Both the position numbers and the translations under genes were made by a program. Under the pieces are notes generated by a model. That model did not search any database and was not told where the DNA came from. It saw only the letters and a program-made list of their open reading frames with translations. A stretch of DNA of 64,000 bases from an uncultured Sphaerochaeta sp. (GTDB lineage Bacteria; Spirochaetota; Spirochaetia; Sphaerochaetales; Sphaerochaetaceae), in the NCBI RefSeq assembly GCF_963677315.1, contig NZ_OY781939.1, forward strand, positions 682,001-746,000, read 5' to 3'. Of the stretch, positions 22,397-32,283 are shown piece after piece. Positions within the stretch are counted from its first letter, which is position 1; each line of letters begins with the position of its first letter.

Positions 22397-24164
22397 AAAT
22401 TCCTCCCATCTGGTCAATGGAGCGCTCTAGCCGTAGCTGGATCTTGTCAATTATCTCAAGCTCATCTCCCTTGACGGTAAGACGCATTCTTGCCATCTCC
22501 TGGACGGCACGAAGCCTCCTTACCTTCACCATTGGGACTCCCTTGTTGATCGCTTCCAGACCCTTGTCATAGTAGGCAAGGATTACCGAGAGCATCTTCA
22601 CCTGTTTTTCCACCGAACAGTATCGGTCTACTTCATCAAAAGCGTTTTGCTGTAGGAAAGCGGTCTTGAACAAAGAACACACCTCCAAGATGAAATTCTG
22701 GGTATCTGGAAGGGCATCGGGACCAACAAGCTTGACAATTTGCTGCAGACGGACTTCCTTCTGCAATAGGTCCATGATCCTAAGCCTGTTCTCGTGCCAA
22801 GCCCCATCACTGTGGTCATTCCACCACTGCTTCACATCACCAAGATATTCACTGTAGGAGTCCAACCAGCTAATAGCTGGATAGTGACGGCTGCTTGCAA
22901 GCTGTCTGTCCAAGCCCCAGAAGCAACGTACGAATCGCTTTGTATGCTGGGTTACCGGCTCTGAGAAATCACCACCAGGAGGGCTTACAGCCCCGATAAT
23001 GGAGACCGAACCATCACTTCCAGAGAGATTACGCATATACCCTGCCCGTTCATAGAACTGTGCAATACGGGTAGGCAGGTAGGCAGGAAACCCTTCCTCA
23101 GCCGGCATCTCTTCCATACGGCCGCTGAGTTCACGCAGTGCTTCGGCCCAACGACTGGTTGAGTCGGCCATGATTGCCACATGATATCCTTGGTCACGAT
23201 AATACTCAGCCATCGTTATACCCGTATAGATACTCGCTTCACGGGCACTTACCGGCATATTGGAAGTATTGGCGATAAGGATGGTCCGCTCCATCAGAGA
23301 TTGCCCGGTCCTTGGATCTACAAGGAGCGGGAATTCCCTCAATACATCGGTCATTTCGTTACCGCGCTCACCACAGCCAATGTACACAATGATATCCGCA
23401 TCACACCACTGGGCGATGGAATGCTGTGTCATGGTCTTTCCGGTACCAAACCCGCCAGGGATTGCAACCGTCCCACCTTTTGCGAGAGGGAACAGGGTAT
23501 CGATGACCCTAAGCCCTGTCACCAAAGGTTGTTTCAATGCAAGACGACTAGCTACCGGCCGGGGCAATCTGATCGGCCACTTCTGCACCATGGTAAGTTT
23601 CTGTTGCTTTCCATCTGGTAAAACCAGGGTCGCTATGACTTCATCTACCGTATAGGAACCCGAGGGAGCAATTTCGCTGAGGGTTGCTTCCGGGTACTGG
23701 GGAGGTACGATGATCCTGTGCTGGATCCTGCTTGTCTCCTCTACCGTAGCGATGACCATACCTGCATGGACAATCGTCCCAGCTTCAACAATGGGGGTAA
23801 ACTCCCACTGCTTTCCATGGTCTACTGCATCATAGGAAAGACCACGTGAGATGAATGCCCCACTGGCCTCCATGAGCTTTTCCAAGGGTCGTTGAATACC
23901 ATCATAGATGGTACCGATAAGCCCAGGGCCCAGCTCGACGCTTAGGCTCATACCACTTCCATAGACGTTGTCACCTGGGCAGATGCCAGTTGCATCCTCA
24001 TACACCTGGACAGTGGCCAATCCATCATAGAGCTTGACCACCTCCCCTACCAGTTGCTGTTCACCGATACGGACCATCTCCATCATCATGGCATTTGTGA
24101 TATCCTTGACGATGAGAATCGGTCCATTTACTCGTTTGACACGTCCGATTATTCTTTCTTTCAT
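22386..24164 (-). CDS. atpA: V-type ATP synthase subunit A (catalytic)
   Basis: Catalytic subunit of the V/A-type ATPase, 592 residues. The P-loop GGFGTGKT is at residues 237-244, with the extra A-subunit 'bulge' domain between about 110 and 200 that separates it from F-type beta. [11 protein letters not shown] (near 268) and [18 protein letters not shown] [24 protein letters not shown] (near 335) are also present. It overlaps the E gene by 4 nt and B by 11 nt, so the genes are translationally coupled. Confidence 0.98.
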   Translation of the reverse strand: MKERIIGRVKRVNGPILIVKDITNAMMMEMVRIGEQQLVGEVVKLYDGLATVQVYEDATGICPGDNVYGSGMSLSVELGPGLIGTIYDGIQRPLEKLMEASGAFISRGLSYDAVDHGKQWEFTPIVEAGTIVHAGMVIATVEETSRIQHRIIVPPQYPEATLSEIAPSGSYTVDEVIATLVLPDGKQQKLTMVQKWPIRLPRPVASRLALKQPLVTGLRVIDTLFPLAKGGTVAIPGGFGTGKTMTQHSIAQWCDADIIVYIGCGERGNEMTDVLREFPLLVDPRTGQSLMERTILIANTSNMPVSAREASIYTGITMAEYYRDQGYHVAIMADSTSRWAEALRELSGRMEEMPAEEGFPAYLPTRIAQFYERAGYMRNLSGSDGSVSIIGAVSPPGGDFSEPVTQHTKRFVRCFWGLDRQLASSRHYPAISWLDSYSEYLGDVKQWWNDHSDGAWHENRLRIMDLLQKEVRLQQIVKLVGPDALPDTQNFILEVCSLFKTAFLQQNAFDEVDRYCSVEKQVKMLSVILAYYDKGLEAINKGVPMVKVRRLRAVQEMARMRLTVKGDELEIIDKIQLRLERSIDQMGGIYEN

Positions 24165-24757
24165 GTATGTTCCTGAATCATTGACCTTACGACGCGGTCG
24201 AACCGTCTGAGACGGATTTCAACCTGGTTGTTGAACGAAACCGTATCGTCCATAGAGGAAACAATTACACCAAGGCCTTGCACTGGTTTTGGATCGAGGT
24301 GCAGGGCAATCTTCGCACCGGTTGCTTCCTGGACCAAGGAAGCAGCTTCCTTGAGATGGTCCTCTTTCACGGGACATTGACGCGAGAAGGCAACCTTGGC
24401 TTCCTTGAGGTCCAGACCAATTGCAGCTTCTGCAATCCATGTACTTAGATGTTGAGCAACCTTTTTGGCATCAAGAAACGAGGTTACACGTCTGAGCACC
24501 TGTTGGTAGCTCTCATCGATCTGCCTAAGATTTGCTTTTCGCTTTGCACTCGCGAGATTGGCCTGCTTCTTCAACTCAATACTTCTGAGTTTCTGTTCGT
24601 GGTCCTTTCTCAGTGAAGCTATCTCCCGTTCAACCTTGAGTTGTGCTTCCTCTGCAATACGCGCTGCTTGTCTTTGGGAATCCTCAAGCTTTTTTTGTGC
24701 AGTCTGCTCCGCCTGTTCCAAGATACCGCTCAACAAACGGTTGTCAGTTGTTTCCAT
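24161..24757 (-). CDS. atpE: V-type ATP synthase subunit E
   Basis: Peripheral stalk subunit, 198 residues. The N-terminal half is a long charged coiled coil (AEQTAQKKLEDSQRQAARIAEEA and on), and the C-terminal half is a small globular domain ending VSFNNQVEIRLRRFDRVVRSMI, typical of the family. It lies between F and A and overlaps A by 4 nt. Confidence 0.9.
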   Translation of the reverse strand: METTDNRLLSGILEQAEQTAQKKLEDSQRQAARIAEEAQLKVEREIASLRKDHEQKLRSIELKKQANLASAKRKANLRQIDESYQQVLRRVTSFLDAKKVAQHLSTWIAEAAIGLDLKEAKVAFSRQCPVKEDHLKEAASLVQEATGAKIALHLDPKPVQGLGVIVSSMDDTVSFNNQVEIRLRRFDRVVRSMIQEHT

Positions 24758-24768
24758 ACGAACTCATC

Positions 24769-25071
24769 CTACAATGCTACCCCAATCGCTTTATTAACGA
24801 GGGCGCGCAAATCTGTGCCTCCCTCCTTTGATCGGGGGGAAGGGATCTCGACAACAAGCGGGAAAGATTCAGAGAATAGGAATCGGTCCACTATGGGCCT
24901 GATCATATTTGCAACCTCATCAGTGATGATGATGATGCCATTCTGCGAATCATCCACCGCCTTGTCCCAGGCACGCTTGGCCTGTTGTGCATTTGTCGCC
25001 TGCATGCCGAATACACCAACCAGGGAAAACCCGAGTACGGTATCTTCGTCACCGATGACAAAATATTTCAT
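24769..25071 (-). CDS. atpF: V-type ATP synthase subunit F
   Basis: A 100-residue Rossmann-like subunit of the central stalk. It begins MKYFVIGDEDTVLGFSLVGV, with GDEDTVLGF as the family signature, and has GIIIITDEVANMI near residue 50. It follows subunit K by 3 nt and precedes E. Confidence 0.93.
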   Translation of the reverse strand: MKYFVIGDEDTVLGFSLVGVFGMQATNAQQAKRAWDKAVDDSQNGIIIITDEVANMIRPIVDRFLFSESFPLVVEIPSPRSKEGGTDLRALVNKAIGVAL

Positions 25072-25074
25072 TGG

Positions 25075-25422
25075 TTATACCTTTCCGAGGATCATCAAAC
25101 TGGTGATGAACCCAAAGACAACCAGACCTTCAGCAAGAGCGATGAAGATCAAAGCCTGGCTTGCGATCTCAGGACGCTCACTGATGGCACCCATGGCAGC
25201 GCTACCAACCTTGCCAATAGCCGAACCTGCAGCTAAAGCCCCTAATCCAAATGCCAGTGCAGCACTGAAACAGACCAAGGCGAGGTTGTAGTCTCCACTA
25301 CTGGCTGACTCTGTGGTTGCCGCATAGGCACTGGGTGCGAAGATGAAGCCGCTGGCAAGCAACAAGAGCGCTGTTGCCACAAAGGTCATCGAAACTTTTC
25401 TTCTGAATGCGATGTTGGTCAT
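25075..25422 (-). CDS. atpK: V-type ATP synthase subunit K (proteolipid)
   Basis: The membrane ring subunit, 115 residues. A signal-like N-terminus ending in SAYAA (near 35) is followed by two membrane helices, the first glycine- and alanine-rich (LAFGLGALAAGSAIGK), the second with the ion-binding glutamate in LAEGLVVFGF. It is a single-hairpin c-type subunit, not the four-helix form. Whether protons or sodium ions are carried cannot be settled from these residues. GAGGAGG precedes the start. Confidence 0.94.
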   Translation of the reverse strand: MTNIAFRRKVSMTFVATALLLLASGFIFAPSAYAATTESASSGDYNLALVCFSAALAFGLGALAAGSAIGKVGSAAMGAISERPEIASQALIFIALAEGLVVFGFITSLMILGKV

Positions 25423-25447
25423 ACTGTGACCCTCCTCAAAAAATTCA

Positions 25448-27442
25448 CTATCTCTGCTCGGATGGGGCGCTCTTCAGCCCAACTGGCTGATAGGCAACGC
25501 CCTTTCCGGTAAAATATCGGGAGAAGAACTCGTAATAGTTCAACCTCAATGACTGTATTCCTGAACTCAATCCTTCCAGTACGATCACCAGGATGTTTCC
25601 AAGGATGAATATCATTACCCCACCAAACCCATCAGCCAAGGTAGAGAGTTCCTTGAAGGACTGCATAAGTGCCGCATGGGCAATACCAAGGCCTGCCACA
25701 CGCATGAAAGAGAGGGTGTTGGAAAGATATCCGGTAAAAATCTCCAGGATATCCACGAACCATTCCATGACGGCGTCCATGGTCACGGCACCAAGATCAT
25801 GGCGTTGGCCTCCTTGCTTGACTGATAGATAGTACGCAAGAAAACCCCTAAGCAACAGCAAAACGAGCAATATGGTAATGACAGGGGTTATCCATGGATC
25901 GGAGGGGAAGCTCCTGTATCCACTCTCCACGAAGGCAAACCCCATATAGAGCCCTATAGCGAAAAGGATACCACCGAGCAGCCCATTCTTGTCCAACGTA
26001 AGCTGTAAATATGATTTTTTCCTGAAAAGATTTATCCAATTCAACACCAAGCCAGTATAGATGATAATGATACCGAACTTGACAGTCAGCCCGAGAATCC
26101 CATACACATCCGTGATAAGGGAACCATCCCCTGCATGGCCTGCTACCACTGCCTCATAGTTGAACCAGAGCGCAGGCAGGAGTTCTAGGCCAAAATAGCT
26201 CCCGAATAGCGCCCCAAAAATCATGGCTGACAGGCCCAGATAGATCAGAAGATCAGTCAGGTTTCGACTGATCATCCCATCCTTCTTCAGTGGGTTCTTT
26301 CTATAGCCATACTTCCCAAGCAAGCCAACAAGCATAAGCACCAATCCCTGGCCTACGTCGGCAAACATGAGTCCAAACATACAAAGGTAGGCAACCATGA
26401 CAAAGATGGTCGGGTTGACCGTTCCATATTCAGGGGTACTGTAGTTATTGACCATCCTCTGGAATGGGGCAAGCATCTTGGGACTGGAAACAGCAACCGG
26501 TACCTCGCGTCGGGGAACCTGTCGAGCCTCGGTCCACTCGATGACACACTGTCCATCGCTCGCCCCAATGATCGCCTGCTCTACCACCTCCGCCTGGTCA
26601 GAGGGAACCCAGCCGGAAAAAAGTGTTGTATTGCGGGTATAGGCAAAGTAAGAGCGAATCTGGTCGCTGAGCTCATTCAACCGAAGATTTGCCCAGATGG
26701 CAAACAACTGGGGTTGTTGACTGGCTACCATTGCGTCAACTTCTTTTTCGATCTTCTCCCTTTCAGAGATTGCTGCCTGATGTTCCTTCCTAAGCTGCTC
26801 CTTGATCATGGAGACAGCTTGCTGTTGCAGCTGGACATCACTCGATTCCATCCAACCGAATTTTTCCAGGAGTGGATCGACCTGTCCTACATCACGACGG
26901 AGAGTCAGGCTGATCCAAAGGTCGGTATTCGCAACACTCTCCAGTAATCCGCCGAAGGCAGCAATCTTGTCCTTGAGGTCTTCACTTCTGCCTTTTGTAA
27001 CCTGCCCTACCCTGAGGTCAAGGTATTCTCCCTTGTCCTCCTTGATATAGCGTTGCATCTCCTCCAAGCCCATCACCATCTGGTTACTCTCTTTCTGTTT
27101 CTCTTTCAAGGAGAGTAGATTTGCCGTCAGGTCATCCAATGTTCTGCTGAATGCTTCCAATTGAGGTTTTTCCAGATTCTGTACATTCAGCACATCACTG
27201 GTTGGTACTGCAATATGTCCTTGCCTGAGCAAGGCTTCCACCCGATGTCGCATATCCTGCAGGGCTGAGCGGCTGACAGAACTCTGGCGGAATGAGAGTT
27301 TTTCCATCTGCCCAGAATCCAGCTTGTTGATGTGTACAAAGTCCAAGACACCAAGAGCAAGCAGGGATTTGACGACCGTATCACTGGTCTGCTCCAACAC
27401 CACTGCAGTAAGCAGTTTCATCGGTCGTGTAAACAAGTTCAT
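25448..27442 (-). CDS. atpI: V-type ATP synthase subunit I
   Basis: The membrane stator subunit, equivalent to eukaryotic subunit a. Of 664 residues, the first 330 are soluble and coiled-coil rich, the rest are about seven or eight membrane helices. MFGLMFADVGQGLVLMLVGL near 355, and the conserved region with the arginine needed for ion transfer (LSFMRVAGLGIAHAALMQ, near 582), are seen. Its start overlaps the stop of subunit C by 4 nt. Confidence 0.95.
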   Translation of the reverse strand: MNLFTRPMKLLTAVVLEQTSDTVVKSLLALGVLDFVHINKLDSGQMEKLSFRQSSVSRSALQDMRHRVEALLRQGHIAVPTSDVLNVQNLEKPQLEAFSRTLDDLTANLLSLKEKQKESNQMVMGLEEMQRYIKEDKGEYLDLRVGQVTKGRSEDLKDKIAAFGGLLESVANTDLWISLTLRRDVGQVDPLLEKFGWMESSDVQLQQQAVSMIKEQLRKEHQAAISEREKIEKEVDAMVASQQPQLFAIWANLRLNELSDQIRSYFAYTRNTTLFSGWVPSDQAEVVEQAIIGASDGQCVIEWTEARQVPRREVPVAVSSPKMLAPFQRMVNNYSTPEYGTVNPTIFVMVAYLCMFGLMFADVGQGLVLMLVGLLGKYGYRKNPLKKDGMISRNLTDLLIYLGLSAMIFGALFGSYFGLELLPALWFNYEAVVAGHAGDGSLITDVYGILGLTVKFGIIIIYTGLVLNWINLFRKKSYLQLTLDKNGLLGGILFAIGLYMGFAFVESGYRSFPSDPWITPVITILLVLLLLRGFLAYYLSVKQGGQRHDLGAVTMDAVMEWFVDILEIFTGYLSNTLSFMRVAGLGIAHAALMQSFKELSTLADGFGGVMIFILGNILVIVLEGLSSGIQSLRLNYYEFFSRYFTGKGVAYQPVGLKSAPSEQR

Positions 27443-28524
27443 ACCAACACCCCCCTGATATACGCTTCTTCATATCCGTAATACTTCCCATTGAGAATAG
27501 CCTTCACCATGCTTGTCTCTTCCTTGAAGAGGAAGAAGTAGGACAAGGAGAGTCCGATGGTAAATGGATCCTGGGAGAGCATACGTTGGTAAATGGCTTT
27601 TCTCCGCTCAGCCAAGTAACCTTCAATTTTCAAGGTCTCAAGCACACTCGCCTCATCACCTTGCACGCTGCCGGGATGCTGTTGCTCCTCAAGCCCTGGA
27701 TAATAGCGGTTGATGATTGCATGAGGATTACGCTCTGAGGAATTCTGCCTCAAATACGCCTCACTCTCCTTGCTTGAGACAACCTTTCCCCAAGGAAGGA
27801 GCAGTCTCTTCACTGCATCAGCATCCATATGGTGGTACCATCCGTAGCGTACCAACATCATAAGATTGCGCAGATCAATTTCCAGGAGAATCATGGAAGT
27901 AGCCACTTCTTCATCTGCTTTCTTGAGCGTCTTCACACACTCCATCAGATGCACATACCACATTCGGTCCAGCTCTGTCTCGAGGGAGAACAATCCTGAT
28001 TGCTGTAGGTCTTGCTCACTGAATGCAGTAACGGTGGCATGATAGGGGCTATCCTTCAGTGCAGTCCCGACTGTTTCCCAACTGGTTGCATTGATCAAAG
28101 CGGTCCAATCGATGGGAGAGAGAATGGTGTCCTTGAAGAGGTATTCACTGCGATGGCGAATGGGTCGTTGCCTCATGATGCTGCTGTACCAGAGTCGGAG
28201 TGTATTCTTCAGGTTGTCTATCTCGATTTTCCCGAGAAGATGCTTGATCAGGTCGGCACTACTTCCCTCAAGATACCCTGCAACCTCCTTGTACATGGAA
28301 ATCTCCATCCCAAGAAGTACCAGTTCCATCTGTTGAAGGTCTCCGGTTCGGTCGTATGCCTCAGCTACCGCGTGGTATTTGGAGTCACGAAGTACCCCCA
28401 CCGCTTCTACCAGGGAAGAAGCGTGCAATAGGTTTTCAATAACCTTGCTCTGTCGCATCAAACCAATCTTAGCCCGAAGCTTGGCGTTGATGAACCCATA
28501 CAACGATACACGATCACTGCTCAT
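27439..28524 (-). CDS. atpC: V-type ATP synthase subunit C (AC39 family)
   Basis: The 361-residue subunit links the rotor to the proteolipid ring. It begins YGFINAKLRAKIGLM, and IEIDNLKNTLRLWY (near 100) and LLEIDLRNLMMLVRYGWY (near 210) are the repeated ExxNL-type elements of the AC39/C family. It overlaps G/H upstream and I downstream by 4 nt each. Confidence 0.9.
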   Translation of the reverse strand: MSSDRVSLYGFINAKLRAKIGLMRQSKVIENLLHASSLVEAVGVLRDSKYHAVAEAYDRTGDLQQMELVLLGMEISMYKEVAGYLEGSSADLIKHLLGKIEIDNLKNTLRLWYSSIMRQRPIRHRSEYLFKDTILSPIDWTALINATSWETVGTALKDSPYHATVTAFSEQDLQQSGLFSLETELDRMWYVHLMECVKTLKKADEEVATSMILLEIDLRNLMMLVRYGWYHHMDADAVKRLLLPWGKVVSSKESEAYLRQNSSERNPHAIINRYYPGLEEQQHPGSVQGDEASVLETLKIEGYLAERRKAIYQRMLSQDPFTIGLSLSYFFLFKEETSMVKAILNGKYYGYEEAYIRGVLV

Positions 28525-28850
28525 TTGTTTTCCAGAAAAGCATCAAAATCAGTCTTGCAGACTTGCTCCACGATTGAATGCGCGATAGTTTCAAGGGTAT
28601 CCCCTGAAAGATTGCTCGATACATTCAAACTCTCTTCATAATCCTCAACTTCGCTTCTGGCCTCTATCTCAGCCTTTTCCAGTTGTGCACGAAGATGTTC
28701 ACGTTCTTCTTTCAAAGAGGAACGTATGAGTTCATTTGCAGCACTTTGGGCGTCGGAAATTACATCTCTAGCTGTATGTTCGGCGTCTCGTATTATTTGT
28801 TGTGCTCTATCTTCAACGGATAATACATCGTTGATTATATCGCTACGCAC
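28521..28850 (-). CDS. V-type ATP synthase subunit G/H-like coiled-coil protein
   Basis: The first gene of the ATPase operon, 109 residues, almost wholly coiled coil (VEDRAQQIIRDAEHTARDVISDAQSAANELIR and the following residues). Position and length fit the peripheral stalk partner of subunit E. It starts with GTG at 28850, with GGAAGTGA upstream. The stop overlaps the C start (ATGA). Confidence 0.8.
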   Translation of the reverse strand: MRSDIINDVLSVEDRAQQIIRDAEHTARDVISDAQSAANELIRSSLKEEREHLRAQLEKAEIEARSEVEDYEESLNVSSNLSGDTLETIAHSIVEQVCKTDFDAFLENK

Positions 28851-28885
28851 GGCTTCACTTCCTATTCGAGTTATATAGATCTTTT

Positions 28886-28917
28886 TTTATACTCTACCTT
28901 TTGGATAAACGTGTCAA
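28886..28917 (-). promoter_or_regulatory. Possible promoter of the ATPase operon
   Basis: A perfect TTGACA -35 box on the minus strand at 28912-28917, with TATAAA 20 bp away. The spacing is long, so the -10 box may be elsewhere. Confidence 0.4.
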
Positions 28918-28923
28918 GCAAAC

Positions 28924-31900
28924 CTAGGGAGCAGCAGTGACAACCTGTTGAGCAGTTGGGTCGATTGCCTCAGAATCGACCATGGAATCGAACATATCCT
29001 CATCGAAGGCATAATCATCTTCACTCACGAAGCCATCCTGTTCGAAGGATTCAAACCCAAAATCACTCTCATCAAATGGCGGGAAGATAATGGTCCAGAA
29101 TGTCTCCTCATCCATACGTTCAATCACTTCAAGGGTAACTTGCGCGTCATACCCGGTAGCAAGCTCGGCTCCGAAAACATCTGTTTCCTCTTCTACCTGA
29201 GCACCACTGAATGCATCTTCCACAATGATTCGCTGCTCAAAGGCAGGATCAGAAACCCAGAAATCCTCAAGCAACAAGACCCTCTCCAGGCCCAATTCCT
29301 CAGAAGATATATCGGGTACGACAAACCTCACTGCATACCACAGATCATCCACTTGCAGATCAAAGAGATAGGTACCGCTGGAAACTTCACTAAGGATGTA
29401 CCGTCCTTCCTGGTCAGTGAAGAGGTAGAGTGAATCATTTCGGAGAAGTTCCTCTTCTCCTGCAGCATTCAATATCACTTCATACACGGGAGATGAATAC
29501 TGGATGTAGGGGGAACCATCGGCCATATAGAGTACTCCACTGACAGTAAAAGATGGTTCCAGATCAAGTCGAGCGACAAAGGACTGCCTGCTTCTTGGAC
29601 TTAATTCATATACGAATGAGGTACCGGTTGAATACTCACTTATCCCACTGCTGAAAACCACAATGCTGTTCGTGGCATTGGGAGAAACTGAGTTGTACAA
29701 TGCGCTTCCCAGTGGTCTGGTCAGGGCAGAGGGGGAACTATCCAAGCTTCGTGCAATGGAGATGTCTGAATCTTTCAGGTCCCCGACCGGTTTTACCAAC
29801 AGGAAGGACTCCCCGACTGCCTTGCCGATGCCGAATGCTCCATCAGCATACGCAAGGGCGGTACTTGCCGTAAAGGTAGTGGTCATATCCTGATAGGAGT
29901 TGCTGATCTGCTGTCTCAGCGAGAAGTTTGAAAGCTCCCCGCTATGGGCCCATGCAGCAACAATGGAGTGGTTCCTTGGGTCCTCAAAGCGGAACCCGCT
30001 CAAGGAAAGATTGACACTATCGTTTCCGGTTGGTCTCCAGCTCATTCCTGCAGATGAGGATGCAGTCCCATCGAAGAACGGCGATCCGGAGCGAACACTT
30101 GTGGAGGTGTTGGCGCTCAACTTCGGACTGAAGGTATAACTGCCTGAAATTTGTGCAGAAATTGTTGGACTAAGTGGGCTGGTACTTGCTCCGTTTGCAG
30201 AAACCGAGCCACTTAACGAGAATCCAGAGAAAGGAGAGAACCCTGTTGCAAAGGAAGCACTCCAACCTGGGGCCTGGTTTGCTGAATTATAGAGCAGGTT
30301 CCCTGAGAGCGTATACCGAACGCTATCAGTGAAACTCCCTGAATATGAGAGTGAAAGCGTGGTATTTGTAGAATAGGGGCTCCCTGATACCTTTGCAGGA
30401 ATGGAATGGTTTACCGTTCCGCTGATCGTTCCAAACCCACTATCCTGTGGCCCGCTGTAACGGTGACTCAAACTTGCAGAGAAGGACGGAGTAAGCTTTG
30501 AAGCATCCAAACCAAGGGAAAGTTGCAACTGAGATGTCCCGACCATGGTTGCATACACCCCATTGAACATACCGCTGAAAACTCCTGGGCTGAAGGCAAG
30601 TTCACTGGTGAAGGTAAATACATCCGTCAACCCTGTCTGTTGGTAATAGGTGGCTGTGAAGGCATCAAGGTGGTAGGACAGATACTGGTCATCAAACCAA
30701 GGGATACTGAGAGCAGATGTTGCACTGGTGGATTTCTGCCTAGGCACACTAAAACCAAAGCCATAGAGGCTGTCGCCCTTGCCTAGCAGACGATAGTCAT
30801 ACCCCATGTCAACATACTCCACTCTCTCATCCTCTGGATGACTATCGGGGAGGATGGTTATCTTTATCTGGTTGGCTCCCTGGGTGAACACAAAGTCCCT
30901 GAGCCGATACGTACCTGCCTGGAATGATCGCTTGAAGACCTCTTCCCCATTGATGGTGATTTTTACCTCAGAGGGCTCAACCAGAACGATGCGATATTCG
31001 AACTGATTGCCCTTGGCTCTCTCGGTTCCGTAGGCATAGTTTTTCTCAAAGGTGAATCCAACATTGGTAGAGGTACCAAGATTCCTATTGCTTAGATTTG
31101 TACCCACATGACCAAAACTCAGACGATGACTCGATTCAACAAAGTCATAGAAGCCATTCCAAGTCCCAGGATTGAAGTATGGTTGCATCGAAGAGAGAGA
31201 GAAATAGACATTGAGACCTATACCCAATGTTGAGATTCTATTGGAAACAGAGAGAGAGAGTAACTTCTGGTTGATTGCTGAGAAATCTGCATCATAGTCA
31301 AGCATCCCATAGAGGCTGAGAGAGCTGGCAACTGCGAATTTTGCCGGATCAAGCACGATAGCCCCACTTATGCCATACTGCTCTCTCCTGTTGATGGAAC
31401 GAGAAGTAATACTTATTGTCCTCTCAGGCATATCTTCCAAGCTGAACTGGAGGTACACGGCAAACTCTGCCGCATCGTAGCGAGCCTCAACATTGCCCCT
31501 GCGCAACTCTTCAAGTGAAATATAATCAAGACCATCACCAAAGAGCCGTTGGTTTGCTGCATCGGTTATATAGGGTCCAACATACTGCGACAACTCATTG
31601 GCATTCAGCAATCTCTGCTCGCCAACAAATTCTACCTCAATATCGCCTATAAGCTCATTGTTGACATAGAGTCCAAGATAGTAGAACCCATCATCATACT
31701 GAATGACGGCATCTTCCCCTACGATAAAGAAATCTGCAAAGAAATCATCAGTATACTCCTCCTCTTCGAACGATCCACCGTAGAAAAGGTCCCACTCTTC
31801 CTCAGTCAATACCATTGGTTCAAATATGAAGGGAGGATCAGGCACAACTGGACTTACAGTAGCCTCTCTCGTAAATGAGGGGACAGAGGGAATCTTGATG

Positions 31901-32244
31901 AATGCAGATCTCCAACCAAAACCAGGGAAGTGAGGGAATGAGAGTAAGTGCCTCGGGCGAGGCAGTTCCCGCAAGGGCGTCTCAGGCACAGCTTGAACTT
32001 TCTCCCTTTCACCGACCCCTGAGGGAGAAGGCTCCTCTCTCGTTTCCTTGTCTTGTTCTTCAGATTCAGAAGGAACAACAACCGCTGATGGCTCAGGGAC
32101 GGAAGGCTTTACACTGATAAGTGAGGGAGTATCTTCTGATATTGGTTGATGGAAACACGTCCAAATAAATGCAGACAGAAAGAGGGTTACGAGCACAAGC
32201 ATAATAATCAGTAGTACTGCGTGTGCGAACCCTCTTGCTTTCAT
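28924..32244 (-). CDS. Usher-like outer membrane protein of a chaperone-usher system
   Basis: 1106 residues. An N-terminal hydrophobic segment (residues 8-30) is followed by a Pro/Glu/Ser-rich stretch to about 120, then usher-like regions: an N-terminal domain near 180-275 (GLYVNNELIGDIEVEF), a long series of alternating beta strands from 300 to 870, a middle domain near 425-465 (ITINGEEVFKRSFQAGTYRLRD) as in usher plugs, VGESFLLVKPVGD near 810, and a carboxypeptidase-like C-domain near 900-975. An acidic tail (1010-1106) has no counterpart in ordinary ushers, which are 800-850 residues long. The N-terminus has a TonB-like design and no obvious signal peptidase site. Motif similarity to ushers is inferred, not searched. 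Confidence 0.75.
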   Translation of the reverse strand: MKARGFAHAVLLIIMLVLVTLFLSAFIWTCFHQPISEDTPSLISVKPSVPEPSAVVVPSESEEQDKETREEPSPSGVGEREKVQAVPETPLRELPRPRHLLSFPHFPGFGWRSAFIKIPSVPSFTREATVSPVVPDPPFIFEPMVLTEEEWDLFYGGSFEEEEYTDDFFADFFIVGEDAVIQYDDGFYYLGLYVNNELIGDIEVEFVGEQRLLNANELSQYVGPYITDAANQRLFGDGLDYISLEELRRGNVEARYDAAEFAVYLQFSLEDMPERTISITSRSINRREQYGISGAIVLDPAKFAVASSLSLYGMLDYDADFSAINQKLLSLSVSNRISTLGIGLNVYFSLSSMQPYFNPGTWNGFYDFVESSHRLSFGHVGTNLSNRNLGTSTNVGFTFEKNYAYGTERAKGNQFEYRIVLVEPSEVKITINGEEVFKRSFQAGTYRLRDFVFTQGANQIKITILPDSHPEDERVEYVDMGYDYRLLGKGDSLYGFGFSVPRQKSTSATSALSIPWFDDQYLSYHLDAFTATYYQQTGLTDVFTFTSELAFSPGVFSGMFNGVYATMVGTSQLQLSLGLDASKLTPSFSASLSHRYSGPQDSGFGTISGTVNHSIPAKVSGSPYSTNTTLSLSYSGSFTDSVRYTLSGNLLYNSANQAPGWSASFATGFSPFSGFSLSGSVSANGASTSPLSPTISAQISGSYTFSPKLSANTSTSVRSGSPFFDGTASSSAGMSWRPTGNDSVNLSLSGFRFEDPRNHSIVAAWAHSGELSNFSLRQQISNSYQDMTTTFTASTALAYADGAFGIGKAVGESFLLVKPVGDLKDSDISIARSLDSSPSALTRPLGSALYNSVSPNATNSIVVFSSGISEYSTGTSFVYELSPRSRQSFVARLDLEPSFTVSGVLYMADGSPYIQYSSPVYEVILNAAGEEELLRNDSLYLFTDQEGRYILSEVSSGTYLFDLQVDDLWYAVRFVVPDISSEELGLERVLLLEDFWVSDPAFEQRIIVEDAFSGAQVEEETDVFGAELATGYDAQVTLEVIERMDEETFWTIIFPPFDESDFGFESFEQDGFVSEDDYAFDEDMFDSMVDSEAIDPTAQQVVTAAP

Positions 32245-32264
32245 GCGGAAAACCTTTTTGGAAC

Positions 32265-32283
32265 GAGGAGTAAAAGACTCCTC
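32265..32283 (-). repeat. Hairpin between chaperone and usher genes
   Basis: GAGGAGT-5 nt-ACTCCTC lies directly after the chaperone stop codon and 20 nt before the usher start. There is no T run. It may influence mRNA stability or usher translation. Confidence 0.6.
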
